The notes under the pieces are model-generated. The model was not told the DNA's origin and did not search any database. It saw only the letters and a program-made list of their open reading frames with translations. From the NCBI GenBank assembly GCA_002394965.1, contig DGVL01000171.1, forward strand, positions 1 through 35,223: a stretch of 35,223 bases of DNA, given 5' to 3'. The stretch is from Lachnospira sp. UBA4285 (GTDB taxonomy: Bacteria; Bacillota; Clostridia; Lachnospirales; Lachnospiraceae). The position numbers and the translations under genes are program-made. Positions 14,713 through 23,263 of this stretch are shown piece after piece (position 1 is the stretch's first letter; every line of letters starts with the position of its first letter).

Positions 14713-15441
14713 TCAGACCATCTTCCAGGCGGTCTCGAGCGCCAGCTTCATCATGTCGGTGAAGTTATTCTGGCGCTGCTCGGCACTCAGCGCCTCGCCG
14801 GTGAAGATGTGGTCGGATACGGTGAACATCGCCAGCGCCTTCTTGTGGCAGGCCATCGCAGTCCAGTACAGTCCGGCTGCCTCCATCTCGACCGCCAGGA
14901 TCCCCATGTCGCGGAGCTTCTGGTTCAGATCCGGCTGCGGATAATAGAAGAAATCCGAGGAGTATACCTGTCCGACTGTCGTGCGGATGCCAAGCTCATC
15001 GGCGGAGTCCATGCATTTCTTCAGCATTTCATACGTGCAGGTCGGAGCCAGAACACCAGGAACTCCGTATGCGCTGCCGTAGCCTGAGTTCGTGGAGGCA
15101 CCGATCGCCACAAGGACATCGCCGACCTTGACCTCCTCGCCGATGCCGCCGGCAGAACCGATGCGGATGATGGACTCAACGCCGAACTGGTCATAGAGCT
15201 CCTTCGTGTAGATTCCCACCGACGGAATGCCCATACCGTGGCCCATGACCGAGATCTTCTTTCCCCTGTACGTACCGGTATACCCCAGCATGTTGCGCAC
15301 AGTGTTGAAGCAGACCGGATTCTCGAGAAAATGATCCGCCACGAATTTTGCCCTGAGCGGATCGCCGGGCATCAGAACGACCTTGGCGATCTCTTTTCCG
15401 TCTTCCACGGAGATGCTTGCTGAACCTGACTCTTTTGCCAT
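14713..15441 (-). CDS. deoD: DeoD-type purine-nucleoside phosphorylase
   Basis: A 242-residue enzyme of the hexameric nucleoside phosphorylase family, which splits purine nucleosides with phosphate to base and pentose-1-phosphate. Signatures: AKVVLMPGDPLRAKF, GHGMGIPSVGIY, GSAGGIGEEVKVGD, VEMEAAGLYW (nucleoside binding) and TVSDH (the catalytic Asp region). ATG 15441 was chosen because AGAGG lies seven bases upstream and the length then fits the family; in-frame ATGs at 15471 and 15483 lack such sites. Neighbour mtnA suggests that 5'-modified nucleosides such as methylthioadenosine or 5'-deoxyadenosine may be substrates. Confidence 0.94.
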   Translation of the reverse strand: MAKESGSASISVEDGKEIAKVVLMPGDPLRAKFVADHFLENPVCFNTVRNMLGYTGTYRGKKISVMGHGMGIPSVGIYTKELYDQFGVESIIRIGSAGGIGEEVKVGDVLVAIGASTNSGYGSAYGVPGVLAPTCTYEMLKKCMDSADELGIRTTVGQVYSSDFFYYPQPDLNQKLRDMGILAVEMEAAGLYWTAMACHKKALAMFTVSDHIFTGEALSAEQRQNNFTDMMKLALETAWKMV

Positions 15442-15512
15442 TTCTGTTCCTCTCTTATCGTAAATTTTCATGTTGTTTCGCATTTCGCGATTTTCATGGT
15501 CTTATCATACTT

Positions 15513-18017
15513 TCACATTCCCAGCAGATCAAACTGCTCGAAGGAAATCAGGACTTCATGATCTTTCTTCGGATTCCGGTACTTCACTTCCACCGACTTC
15601 TTTGTCTGGCTGTAATACCACCCCTCTGAGGCCGCCTCAAACTTCGGGCGGTACAGGAAGTGCGGAAGCTCGCGGCCGTCAAGCTGCACGAAGAACGGGC
15701 CTTTCTCCCTGTGCACAACGTCCAGACGGACAGTTTCAACAGGGGATGGGTAGCTTCCCGTCGATGCAAAGCGGATATACGTTCTCGCACCGGACTTCAG
15801 GCTGATTTCGGTTCTGCGGTACATGCCGTCTCTGTACGCGTTGCTCACGCCGTCGTCATCGTAAAGGACGAAGCAGCTGTCGCGGTCCGCAGCGATGAGG
15901 ATTCCGAGATCTTTCACCGGATCCTTTGCGAGACTGCGGATCGGATTCAGAGCAAAGGGCACGATGGCACCGCTCGTCAGGAACAGCGGAACACTGCTCA
16001 TATCGACCGGAACTTCGATCTCCTGTCCTCCTTCATAGGGGCGGCGGGTATAGAAATCATAGTACATGCTGCCCTGCGGGAGATAGACTTTCTTTGTGAC
16101 AGCTCCCGGATCGACCACCGGTGCTGCAAGGAGTCCGTCGCCCCACAGGAAGGTCTCGCCTTCGTTCCACGTCTTCGGGTCATTCTGGAACGCCAGGAAA
16201 AGAGGCTCCATGATCGGAAGGCCCGTCTCGTGCGCACGGTTTTCCAGCGAGTACAGATACGGGCTCATCTGATACCGGAAGTGAATTGCTTTCCGGATCA
16301 GATCCTTGCTGCCGGAGTACATCCACGGCTCGGTGACCGTATTATCGGTGTTCGTGGAGTGAATGGAGAAGCGCGGCATAAATGCACCCATCTGAACCCA
16401 GCGCACAAACAGCTCTTCGTCCGGAGCCGGCCCGTAGAAACCGCCGACATCGCACCCGTGATTTGCGACACCGGAAAGCCCCATGCCGAGGATTGTAGCG
16501 ATATTGTACTTCAGTGTATCCCAGGAGGTGAAGTTGTCGCCGGCCCAGACCTGTGCGTAGCGCTGGATGCCGGCGTGGCCGGAGCGGCAGACAGAGAACG
16601 GGCGCTCTTTCCCTTCTGTGTACTCCTCGATCGCATCATCGGACAGCCGGCACATGAGATTGCTCATGACAGGCTTGAGCTCGCCGATCGTGGCGCCCTT
16701 TCCCTCAAACGATACGCGGCAGTCCTTGTCCACCATGCTGTCATACTCGCAGTTGTCATTCCAGATCGAGCGGCAGCCGTACTTGAGAAGACTGTCCCGG
16801 ATATAGCGCTTCCAGTTCTCTCTGGAAGAAGCTTTGGTGAAATCGACGAACTCTCCCGGGCCGCCCCACCAGGTGCCGACACCCGCTTCTTCCGAATCGG
16901 ACGCCTTCACCATCATGTCCTTTTCTTCCATTTCTTTCAGGAGCGGGTGAACCAGCAGCATGCCAGGCTTTATGTTCGGCGATACCAGAATGCCGCGTTC
17001 CTTCATGCCCGCAAACCACGCCGCCGGGTCCTTGAAGCGCTCGTGATTCCATGTGAAGCAGCATCTCTTTACGCCTTCCCGGGTTTCAATCGCGCAGTAC
17101 CCGGATGATAGCTGGAACCCGTCAATTGGAATATCCTCCTGCTTCGCGGTATCCACAAACTCCGTGATCGCGTCGTCTGCGTCCTTCGGCAGCTCCGAGT
17201 AATACATGGAAGACCCCAGATACCCCAGACCACCCTTCGGCAGGAGCATTGACTTGCCGGTAAGATCTGTGTAACGGCTGACGACATCCCGGATCGAAGG
17301 TCCGGCGATGAAGAACAGGTCGACGTCACCGGCATCCGTGCAGTAGGTCGAATAATGATGCCAGTAATTGCGCCTCTCCCGGCCCATGTTGAAATAGCAT
17401 TCCGCCGTGTTGTGGTAGAAATATCCGGTTGCCTGCTTTGTGGACGCCGCCAGACGGATATAGAACGGGATGTGCTTGTACAGCGAATCGGTCTCCTTCG
17501 GATTGTATCCCATGGAGTCGCCCGGCGCCATATTCATCACCTTCTGTGCCTTGTTGATTCTGCCGGACTTCTCGCCGAATCCATAGTAGCAGTCATCATC
17601 GCCGAGCCAGCTGGTGTGGAATCTCCGGCCGTTGCTATCCTCCCGGCACGCCAGGTCCGGAATGTCCTCGTGCAGAACATTGCCCTTCTCATCCAGAATC
17701 CGAATGAGAAATGGCTTCTTCTGTATCTGGACCGTGAGCTTCTTCCCGCGGATAACCGCTGTGTCAGCGCCGTCCGTGAGATGACTCTCCGCAACCTTCA
17801 CTTTTCTTCTCTCATTCCTGAACAACGCATCTGTGCGGGAATCCCAGGCAGTGAGCACCAGGCTGTAGGAAGCTTCGTCCCACTCTCCCGTAAAACCGGC
17901 TCTCAGGCGCACAATATCGTCTGTCAGGAACCAGATCCGGATCTCAACGGCATTGGTCTGCACAGAAAAGTAATTGTCCTTTTCTGTCACGGCAGTGACT
18001 TCCCGGCAAATCTTCAT
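15513..18017 (-). CDS. GH31-family alpha-glycosidase
   Basis: An 834-residue glycoside hydrolase of family 31 (alpha-glucosidases, alpha-xylosidases and relatives). An N-terminal beta-sandwich of about 250 residues precedes the (beta/alpha)8 barrel. The predicted nucleophile is Asp 421 in SIWNDNCEYDS and the acid/base is Asp 494 in WAGDNFTSWD; GCDVGGFYGPAPDEELFVRW is also typical. C-terminal beta domains follow. There is no signal peptide, so it is cytosolic and would act on imported oligosaccharides. The substrate cannot be fixed: the WND-N-CE nucleophile loop differs from the WxDMNE form of classic alpha-glucosidases. AAGGGAGA precedes the ATG. It sits 45 nt after hypF without a terminator in between. 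Confidence 0.93.
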   Translation of the reverse strand: MKICREVTAVTEKDNYFSVQTNAVEIRIWFLTDDIVRLRAGFTGEWDEASYSLVLTAWDSRTDALFRNERRKVKVAESHLTDGADTAVIRGKKLTVQIQKKPFLIRILDEKGNVLHEDIPDLACREDSNGRRFHTSWLGDDDCYYGFGEKSGRINKAQKVMNMAPGDSMGYNPKETDSLYKHIPFYIRLAASTKQATGYFYHNTAECYFNMGRERRNYWHHYSTYCTDAGDVDLFFIAGPSIRDVVSRYTDLTGKSMLLPKGGLGYLGSSMYYSELPKDADDAITEFVDTAKQEDIPIDGFQLSSGYCAIETREGVKRCCFTWNHERFKDPAAWFAGMKERGILVSPNIKPGMLLVHPLLKEMEEKDMMVKASDSEEAGVGTWWGGPGEFVDFTKASSRENWKRYIRDSLLKYGCRSIWNDNCEYDSMVDKDCRVSFEGKGATIGELKPVMSNLMCRLSDDAIEEYTEGKERPFSVCRSGHAGIQRYAQVWAGDNFTSWDTLKYNIATILGMGLSGVANHGCDVGGFYGPAPDEELFVRWVQMGAFMPRFSIHSTNTDNTVTEPWMYSGSKDLIRKAIHFRYQMSPYLYSLENRAHETGLPIMEPLFLAFQNDPKTWNEGETFLWGDGLLAAPVVDPGAVTKKVYLPQGSMYYDFYTRRPYEGGQEIEVPVDMSSVPLFLTSGAIVPFALNPIRSLAKDPVKDLGILIAADRDSCFVLYDDDGVSNAYRDGMYRRTEISLKSGARTYIRFASTGSYPSPVETVRLDVVHREKGPFFVQLDGRELPHFLYRPKFEAASEGWYYSQTKKSVEVKYRNPKKDHEVLISFEQFDLLGM

Positions 18018-18062
18018 AAAAAGTCTCCCTTCGTCGCTTAAGTCAGTTCGCTACAACGTACC

Positions 18063-20525
18063 TTAACGCATTATACTCTCTTTACTCATTTTTTGCGCAG
18101 CGGCAATCGCCTGACCAAGTGAAATTCCGCCGTCATTAGGCGGAATCAGATGGTGGCGCAGCACGGTCAGATCTGCAGAAACCAGACGGTTCTCCAGGAT
18201 CCGGGTCAGAAGTGTATTCTGAAAGCTCCCGCCGGAGAGTGCCACCGATCGGATACCGGTTTCCTGCGCTTCTTGCAGCACTTCTTCTGCCGTGATCCGG
18301 GCCAGCGCCGCGTGAAACAGCCAGGCCAGACATTCCGTCTCTTCTTCTCCCGCCGAACCGGCGCGAAGCTGCCTGAGTCTCTCTTGCACAATCTCCCGGA
18401 ACAGCCGGTCCGTCGGGATGATACGGCGGTCAGGTGTACCCTCCGCCGCATCTGGCAGGCCGCCTGTCATCCCGGATTCGTCACTTCTTTCCCGCATCTT
18501 CAGAAGAAATGCCTGAAGCTGCGCCTGTCTTTCGCTTTCCCGCACCTTCTCTTCATATTCCATCGCGGCGAATTCCAGAGCTGACGCCGCCTCGCCCTCA
18601 AACGAGGACTCCCGCCGCACAGAAAGCACGGCGGACACCGCATCAAAAAGCCGCCCGGCACTGGTCGAGACGACCGTGTTGACACCGCTTTTCCGCATAC
18701 GGTCAAGGATCCGGACAGTCTTAGGCTGTGCGAGCGAGAGCTCTCCGGAAATCCGGGCAGCCTTCTCAAGTCCTGTCTCATCCAGCAGCATGGAGACGGC
18801 GCAGCGCCATCCCTCCCTTGCCGCCATGTTGGCACCGGACATCCGAAATGGGGCAATGCTTGCCATCCGCACAAACCCGTCATAATCACACCGCAGGATC
18901 TCTCCGCCCCACACGGTGCCGTCCGTCCCATACCCCGTGCCGTCAAACACGACGCCCAGCACCGGATCCGGGTGATTGTTCTCCGCCATGCAGGAGAGCA
19001 CATGGGCGTAGTGATGCTGTACCATGACCAGCGGAACTCCCAGCGCCTCTGCCTTTTGCCGCGCGAATGCCACCGACTCATATCCGGGATGCATATCACA
19101 GGCTACCACATCCGGCCTGGCCCCGAGCATCTCCTCCATGCGCGAGGATGACTGCTCCAGAGCCGCCAGAGTCCTCTCATCCTGAAGGTCGCCTACATAC
19201 GGAGATGGGTAAAACAGTCCATTTATTCCGATGGTGAATACATTCTTGAGCTCACCGCCCGCAGCAAAGACAGTCCCGTGAAACGCCTCCTGTCCTGCCG
19301 GCACATCCACCAGCAATGGCAGCGGCGCAAAGCCGCGCGACCGGCGCACCATACACGGCTCGCCACAGCAAAATTCCATGACGGAATCATCCGAGCGGAT
19401 CAGAATCGGACGGTTATTCGTGAGGATCACGTCCGCAATGCCGGAGAGCTCTTCTCTGGCCTCCGCGTCCGTGCGGCAGATCGGCGCGCCGGAATCATTC
19501 GCGCTTGTCATCACCAGGATATCACTCATCACGACTCTGTCCGGGTAGCGAAAGAGCAGAAGCTGCACCGGCGCATACGGCAGCATGATGCCCAGGAACG
19601 GATTGTCAGGCGCGACATTTTCCGCAACTTTCGGAGCCGCTTCTGCGCGTTCTCCGGCTTTCTTCTTCAACAAAAGGATCGGCTTCTGATGCCCTGTAAG
19701 AATCATTCTCTGTTCTTCATCAAACGAGCACTCCCGCGCCGCCGTGTCAGGGTCAGCCGCCATAACGGCAAAGGGCTTGCGCATCCGGTTCTTGCGCTTC
19801 CTGAGTCTGTCCACCGCCGCCGCATCGGCCGCATTGCAGACAAGATGAAAACCGCCGATTCCCTTCACGGCGGCGATCCCGCCGTCCATGATCGTCTGCC
19901 GGACCCGCGTTATGGCTTCGCCTGCCCGCACCTTCTCATCGTCCAGAAGGAACACCTCCGGACCACAGTGATTGCAGCACACAGGCTGTGCATCATACCG
20001 GCGGGAAACCGGATCTTTGTATTCCTTCCGGCACTCCGGGCACATGGGAAAAATCTTCATGGAAGTGCGCCCGCGGTCATACGGCAGTCCGTCCATGATC
20101 GTGAGCCGCGGGCCGCACTGTGTGCAGTTGATAAAAGGGTGCAGATAGCGGCGGTTGCCCGGATCAAACAACTCACGGCTGCAGGTATCGCAGATGGCAA
20201 TATCCGGCGGAATGAAGGCTGCCCCCTCTTCCAGTCTGCTCTCTTCTATGGTGAAGCGGCTGCAGGAGAGGGCAGGAATTCTCGTCCGTTTTGCATCAAG
20301 TTTCAGGATCACGGCGCGCTGCGGTGCCTTTTCTTTCAGCGAGCGGATATAGCCTTCAACCGATTCATCATCCCCTTCGACGATGATCTCGACGAAGGTT
20401 CCGCGGTTCAAGACGTGTCCGGAAAGAGAAAACTCCCCCGCCAGCCGGGCAGCAAACGGGCGGAATCCCACGCCCTGCACGATCCCGAAAATATGAATCT
20501 CAGCCCGAATCAGCATGCGCTTCAT
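18063..20525 (-). CDS. hypF: Carbamoyltransferase HypF (hydrogenase maturation)
   Basis: An 820-residue protein with the full HypF domain order: acylphosphatase (1-95, FGIVQGVGFRPF), two Cys4 zinc motifs (C112/C115 with C134/C137, and C162/C165 with C184/C187), a YrdC-like domain (about 210-395) and a Kae1-like domain (about 400-820) with QHHYAHVLSCMAE, VFDGTGYGTDGTVWGGE and PNDGGISLGQA. HypF makes the carbamoyl group that becomes the CN ligands of [NiFe]-hydrogenase. Active-site features are intact. The ATG overlaps the stop of the DUF362 gene. No other hyp or hydrogenase genes are in the window, so they must be elsewhere if this is functional. Confidence 0.96.
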   Translation of the reverse strand: MKRMLIRAEIHIFGIVQGVGFRPFAARLAGEFSLSGHVLNRGTFVEIIVEGDDESVEGYIRSLKEKAPQRAVILKLDAKRTRIPALSCSRFTIEESRLEEGAAFIPPDIAICDTCSRELFDPGNRRYLHPFINCTQCGPRLTIMDGLPYDRGRTSMKIFPMCPECRKEYKDPVSRRYDAQPVCCNHCGPEVFLLDDEKVRAGEAITRVRQTIMDGGIAAVKGIGGFHLVCNAADAAAVDRLRKRKNRMRKPFAVMAADPDTAARECSFDEEQRMILTGHQKPILLLKKKAGERAEAAPKVAENVAPDNPFLGIMLPYAPVQLLLFRYPDRVVMSDILVMTSANDSGAPICRTDAEAREELSGIADVILTNNRPILIRSDDSVMEFCCGEPCMVRRSRGFAPLPLLVDVPAGQEAFHGTVFAAGGELKNVFTIGINGLFYPSPYVGDLQDERTLAALEQSSSRMEEMLGARPDVVACDMHPGYESVAFARQKAEALGVPLVMVQHHYAHVLSCMAENNHPDPVLGVVFDGTGYGTDGTVWGGEILRCDYDGFVRMASIAPFRMSGANMAAREGWRCAVSMLLDETGLEKAARISGELSLAQPKTVRILDRMRKSGVNTVVSTSAGRLFDAVSAVLSVRRESSFEGEAASALEFAAMEYEEKVRESERQAQLQAFLLKMRERSDESGMTGGLPDAAEGTPDRRIIPTDRLFREIVQERLRQLRAGSAGEEETECLAWLFHAALARITAEEVLQEAQETGIRSVALSGGSFQNTLLTRILENRLVSADLTVLRHHLIPPNDGGISLGQAIAAAQKMSKESIMR

Positions 20526-21646
20526 TTCATCCGGACGAGCTCATACTCCCGGGTGCCCAGACCGATCTCCTCTGCGTGCTGCAGCGTTTCTTTCCAGCGG
20601 ATATTCGGGTTGGAATCCCGGAAATTATCGTGATAGTTGTGCCAGCCCGGCTTGATCAGGTTGTCGGAGAGCTGACTGTTGGGAAGTGGCAGGGACGCGA
20701 GGCAGGCATCTGCACACGCCTGATCCAGCGCGACCGGATCAAACGATGCAAACATCCCGACATCCGGCAGGATCGGCGCGTCATTTTCCCCGTGGCAGTC
20801 GCAGTTAGGCGAGATGTCCTGGACCAGACTGATGTGGAAGCACGGGCGATCCGCGCATACGGCTGCCGAATACTCCGCGATCTTCTCTCCCAGGATCTCA
20901 TTGGCGTTTTCATTGGTGTTCTCGATCGCGTCAAAGGCGCAGGCGCCGATGCAGCGGCCGCATCCCTTGCAGAGATCCTCGTGGATCACAGCCTTACCGG
21001 TCTCATAGCTGATGGCGTCGCTTCCACACTCCGAGGCGCACCGCCGGCAGGTCCGGCACTTATCAGCGATGACATGCGGCTTTCCGGAGTTGTGCTGCTG
21101 CATCTTTCCGGCGCGGGAGCCGCAGCCCATGCCGATGTTCTTCAGGGCGCCGCCGAAGCCCGTGGCCTCATGGCCCTTGAAGTGCGTCAGACTGATGAAG
21201 ACATCCGCGTCCATGATCTCCCGGCCGATGAGTGCTTCCCTGAATATCGTGCCATTTTTAACCGGGACCGCGACGTCATCGGTCCCGCGCAGCCCATCGC
21301 CGATAATAATCTGGCAGCCGGTCGTCATGTAGTTAAATCCGTTGACCTCGGCGCAGTACAGGTGATCCAGCGCGTTCTTGCGGTATCCCGGATACAGCGT
21401 GTTGCAGTCTGTCAGAAACGGCCTGCCGCCCTGCTCTTTCACCACGTCCGCCACCGCCTTCGCGTAATTCGGGCGCAGAAAAGCAAGATTCCCCATCTCG
21501 CCGAAATGCATCTTGATTGCCACGAACTTGCCGTCCATGTCGATGGTACCGATCCCGGCTCTGCGGATCAGCTTCTGCAGCTTGTCCGTCAGACTCACGC
21601 CGACCCTCGTCCGGAAATCCGTGAAGTACACTTTTGATTTTTCCAT
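20522..21646 (-). CDS. DUF362 protein with two [4Fe-4S] ferredoxin motifs
   Basis: A 374-residue protein. Residues 1 to about 190 form a DUF362 domain (KVYFTDFRT, KMHFGEMGNLAFLRP, GHEATGFGGALKNIGMGCGSRAGK). It is followed by two CxxCxxCxxxC motifs (C197-C207 and C226-C236) predicted to bind two [4Fe-4S] clusters, then a second DUF362 stretch. Homologues are widespread in anaerobes and are assumed to be redox proteins; no reaction is established. The start codon shares one base with the tcdA stop (TAATG) and the stop overlaps hypF, so all three genes are tightly coupled. Confidence 0.9.
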   Translation of the reverse strand: MEKSKVYFTDFRTRVGVSLTDKLQKLIRRAGIGTIDMDGKFVAIKMHFGEMGNLAFLRPNYAKAVADVVKEQGGRPFLTDCNTLYPGYRKNALDHLYCAEVNGFNYMTTGCQIIIGDGLRGTDDVAVPVKNGTIFREALIGREIMDADVFISLTHFKGHEATGFGGALKNIGMGCGSRAGKMQQHNSGKPHVIADKCRTCRRCASECGSDAISYETGKAVIHEDLCKGCGRCIGACAFDAIENTNENANEILGEKIAEYSAAVCADRPCFHISLVQDISPNCDCHGENDAPILPDVGMFASFDPVALDQACADACLASLPLPNSQLSDNLIKPGWHNYHDNFRDSNPNIRWKETLQHAEEIGLGTREYELVRMK

Positions 21647-22464
21647 TATGCTTTCTCCTGTTTCATCTGCCGGTTTTTGATAGCCGACTTGGTCCGATTC
21701 GACCCGTCAAACCCGGTCAGATCCCGCACGATCTTTGACGCCGTGAGGATTCCCGCCGTCGACGGGACAAATGCGGTCGAACCCGGTATATCTCTCCTCT
21801 GTGTGCACTTGCGCTTTGTCCCCGGCGGGCAGATGCAGTGCACGGCGCAGGAATTGTTCTCGTCATCCAGCGGGCGGATGGCCGGCTCCGTGGAATATAC
21901 GACGGTAAGCTTCTTTATCCCGCGCTTCCTGCATTCGCGTCGCATGACTTTGGCGAGCGGATCGTTCACGGTTCTGTAAAGATCCGTTATGGCAAGCTTT
22001 GTCGGGTCAATCCGGTTTCCGCATCCCATGACGCTTATCACCGGGACATGATTGCGGAGCGCCTCCGAGATGATGTCCAGTTTAGCCGTGACCGTATCAA
22101 CGGCGTCAACGACGTAATCCCACTGCGAAAAGTCAAATCTGTCCCGCTCCTGTGGAAGATAGAAACACTTGTATGTGTTGACTTCGATCGCCGGATCGAT
22201 ATCGTGAACCCGCTTTTGTGCGGCATCCACCTTATACTGACCGATGCTGCTTCTTGTCGCCAGAAGCTGGCGGTTCAGATTGGTCAGACAGATCCTGTCG
22301 TCATCGATCAGATCCAGCGTCCCCACACCGCTTCTTGCCAGCGCCTCGACGACATATCCGCCGACTCCGCCAATTCCGAAAACCGCCACTCTGGTGCGGC
22401 GCAGCTTTTCGAGGTTCTCATCCCCCATCACGAGAGCTGTACGTGAATATTGATTCAGTGCCAT
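21646..22464 (-). CDS. tcdA: tRNA threonylcarbamoyladenosine dehydratase
   Basis: A 272-residue E1-like enzyme (ThiF/MoeB fold) that cyclises t6A37 in tRNA to ct6A using ATP. The nucleotide-binding GIGGVGGYVVEALARSGVG (30-48), the DDDRICLTNLNRQ stretch and the SVMGCGNRIDP and LYRTVNDPLAKVMRRE segments are diagnostic of TcdA rather than ThiF or MoeB. A Cys cluster at 206, 210, 212 and 220 precedes PGSTAFVPSTAGI and looks like a metal site. GGATGAGG lies ahead of the ATG and a consensus TATAAT (22500-22505 on the minus strand) about 35 bp further up. First gene of the tcdA-DUF362-hypF series. Confidence 0.93.
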   Translation of the reverse strand: MALNQYSRTALVMGDENLEKLRRTRVAVFGIGGVGGYVVEALARSGVGTLDLIDDDRICLTNLNRQLLATRSSIGQYKVDAAQKRVHDIDPAIEVNTYKCFYLPQERDRFDFSQWDYVVDAVDTVTAKLDIISEALRNHVPVISVMGCGNRIDPTKLAITDLYRTVNDPLAKVMRRECRKRGIKKLTVVYSTEPAIRPLDDENNSCAVHCICPPGTKRKCTQRRDIPGSTAFVPSTAGILTASKIVRDLTGFDGSNRTKSAIKNRQMKQEKA

Positions 22465-22499
22465 TTATCCTCATCCTTCTTCAAAGCAGGCTGTTATAT

Positions 22500-22528
22500 A
22501 TTATACTCCCGAACGGCTGTTTTCTGTA
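22500..22528 (-). promoter_or_regulatory. Probable tcdA promoter
   Basis: On the minus strand there is a perfect TATAAT at 22500-22505 with a poor -35 (TACAGA, 22523-22528) 17 nt away. It is the only good -10 between the divergent tcdA and thiE genes; I see no convincing promoter for thiE. Confidence 0.5.
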
Positions 22529-22563
22529 GTAAGATAAGAGGAAAAACGTCAGGAGTATGAGTC

Positions 22564-23226
22564 ATGAATAAAACTTACAGAAAAACAAACTGCACAGCCG
22601 AAAGCCTGCTCTTATACGCAATCACCGACCGAAGGTGGCTGAACGGGCGCACACTTGCCAGCGTGGCAGAAGATGCCCTCAGAGGAGGCTCCACATTCCT
22701 GCAGCTGCGGGAAAAAGATCTGGACGAGACACACTTCCGGGAAGAGGCGCTCCTGCTGAAGGCGCTGTGTGCCCGGTATCACGTCCCGTTTGTGCTGGAT
22801 GACAACGTCCGGCTGGCTAAGGAACTGGACGCTGACGGTGTGCACGTCGGCCAGTCCGACATGCAGGCCGGAGACGTCCGCGCGCTTCTTGGCCCCGACA
22901 AGATACTGGGCGTCTCCGCGCAGACTGTGAGCCAGGCTGTCGAAGCCGAGAAGATGGGCGCTGACTATCTCGGCGTCGGAGCTGTCTTTACAACCGGGTC
23001 CAAGTCAGACGCAACGACCATCTCAAAGGACACCCTGAAGGCCATCTGCGATGCGGTTTCCATTCCCGTCATCGCCATCGGCGGCATCACCGCTGACAAT
23101 GTCGGGCAGCTGTCCGGAACCGGCATTGCCGGCATCTCGGTCATCAGCGCGATTTTTGCAAAAAAAGATCCAGAAGCGGCCGCAAAAGAACTCCGGCAGA
23201 AGGTCCTCGCGATGCTGGGACGGTGA
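22564..23226 (+). CDS. thiE: Thiamine-phosphate synthase
   Basis: A 220-residue TIM-barrel enzyme that joins HMP-PP to thiazole phosphate to make thiamine phosphate. Motifs: LYAITDRRW, FLQLREKDL, the substrate loop DDNVRLAKELDADGVHVGQSD, GVSAQTV, DYLGVGAVFTTGSK and IPVIAIGGI. All catalytic segments are intact. AGGAG lies nine bases before the ATG. It is encoded alone, away from thiD and cytX at 6-8 kb. No TPP riboswitch is visible in the 100 nt upstream, and no terminator is visible in the 37 nt before the convergent oxidoreductase gene. Confidence 0.95.
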   Translation: MNKTYRKTNCTAESLLLYAITDRRWLNGRTLASVAEDALRGGSTFLQLREKDLDETHFREEALLLKALCARYHVPFVLDDNVRLAKELDADGVHVGQSDMQAGDVRALLGPDKILGVSAQTVSQAVEAEKMGADYLGVGAVFTTGSKSDATTISKDTLKAICDAVSIPVIAIGGITADNVGQLSGTGIAGISVISAIFAKKDPEAAAKELRQKVLAMLGR

Positions 23227-23263
23227 TCTGTCGGAGTCTTTTACAGGCGGAAACGTGCGCGTC

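Noticed and set aside
15660..17108. Long plus-strand open frame (482 codons) opposite the GH31 gene
   Set aside because: Antisense shadow of a gene with clear catalytic motifs; no ribosome binding site or family pattern.
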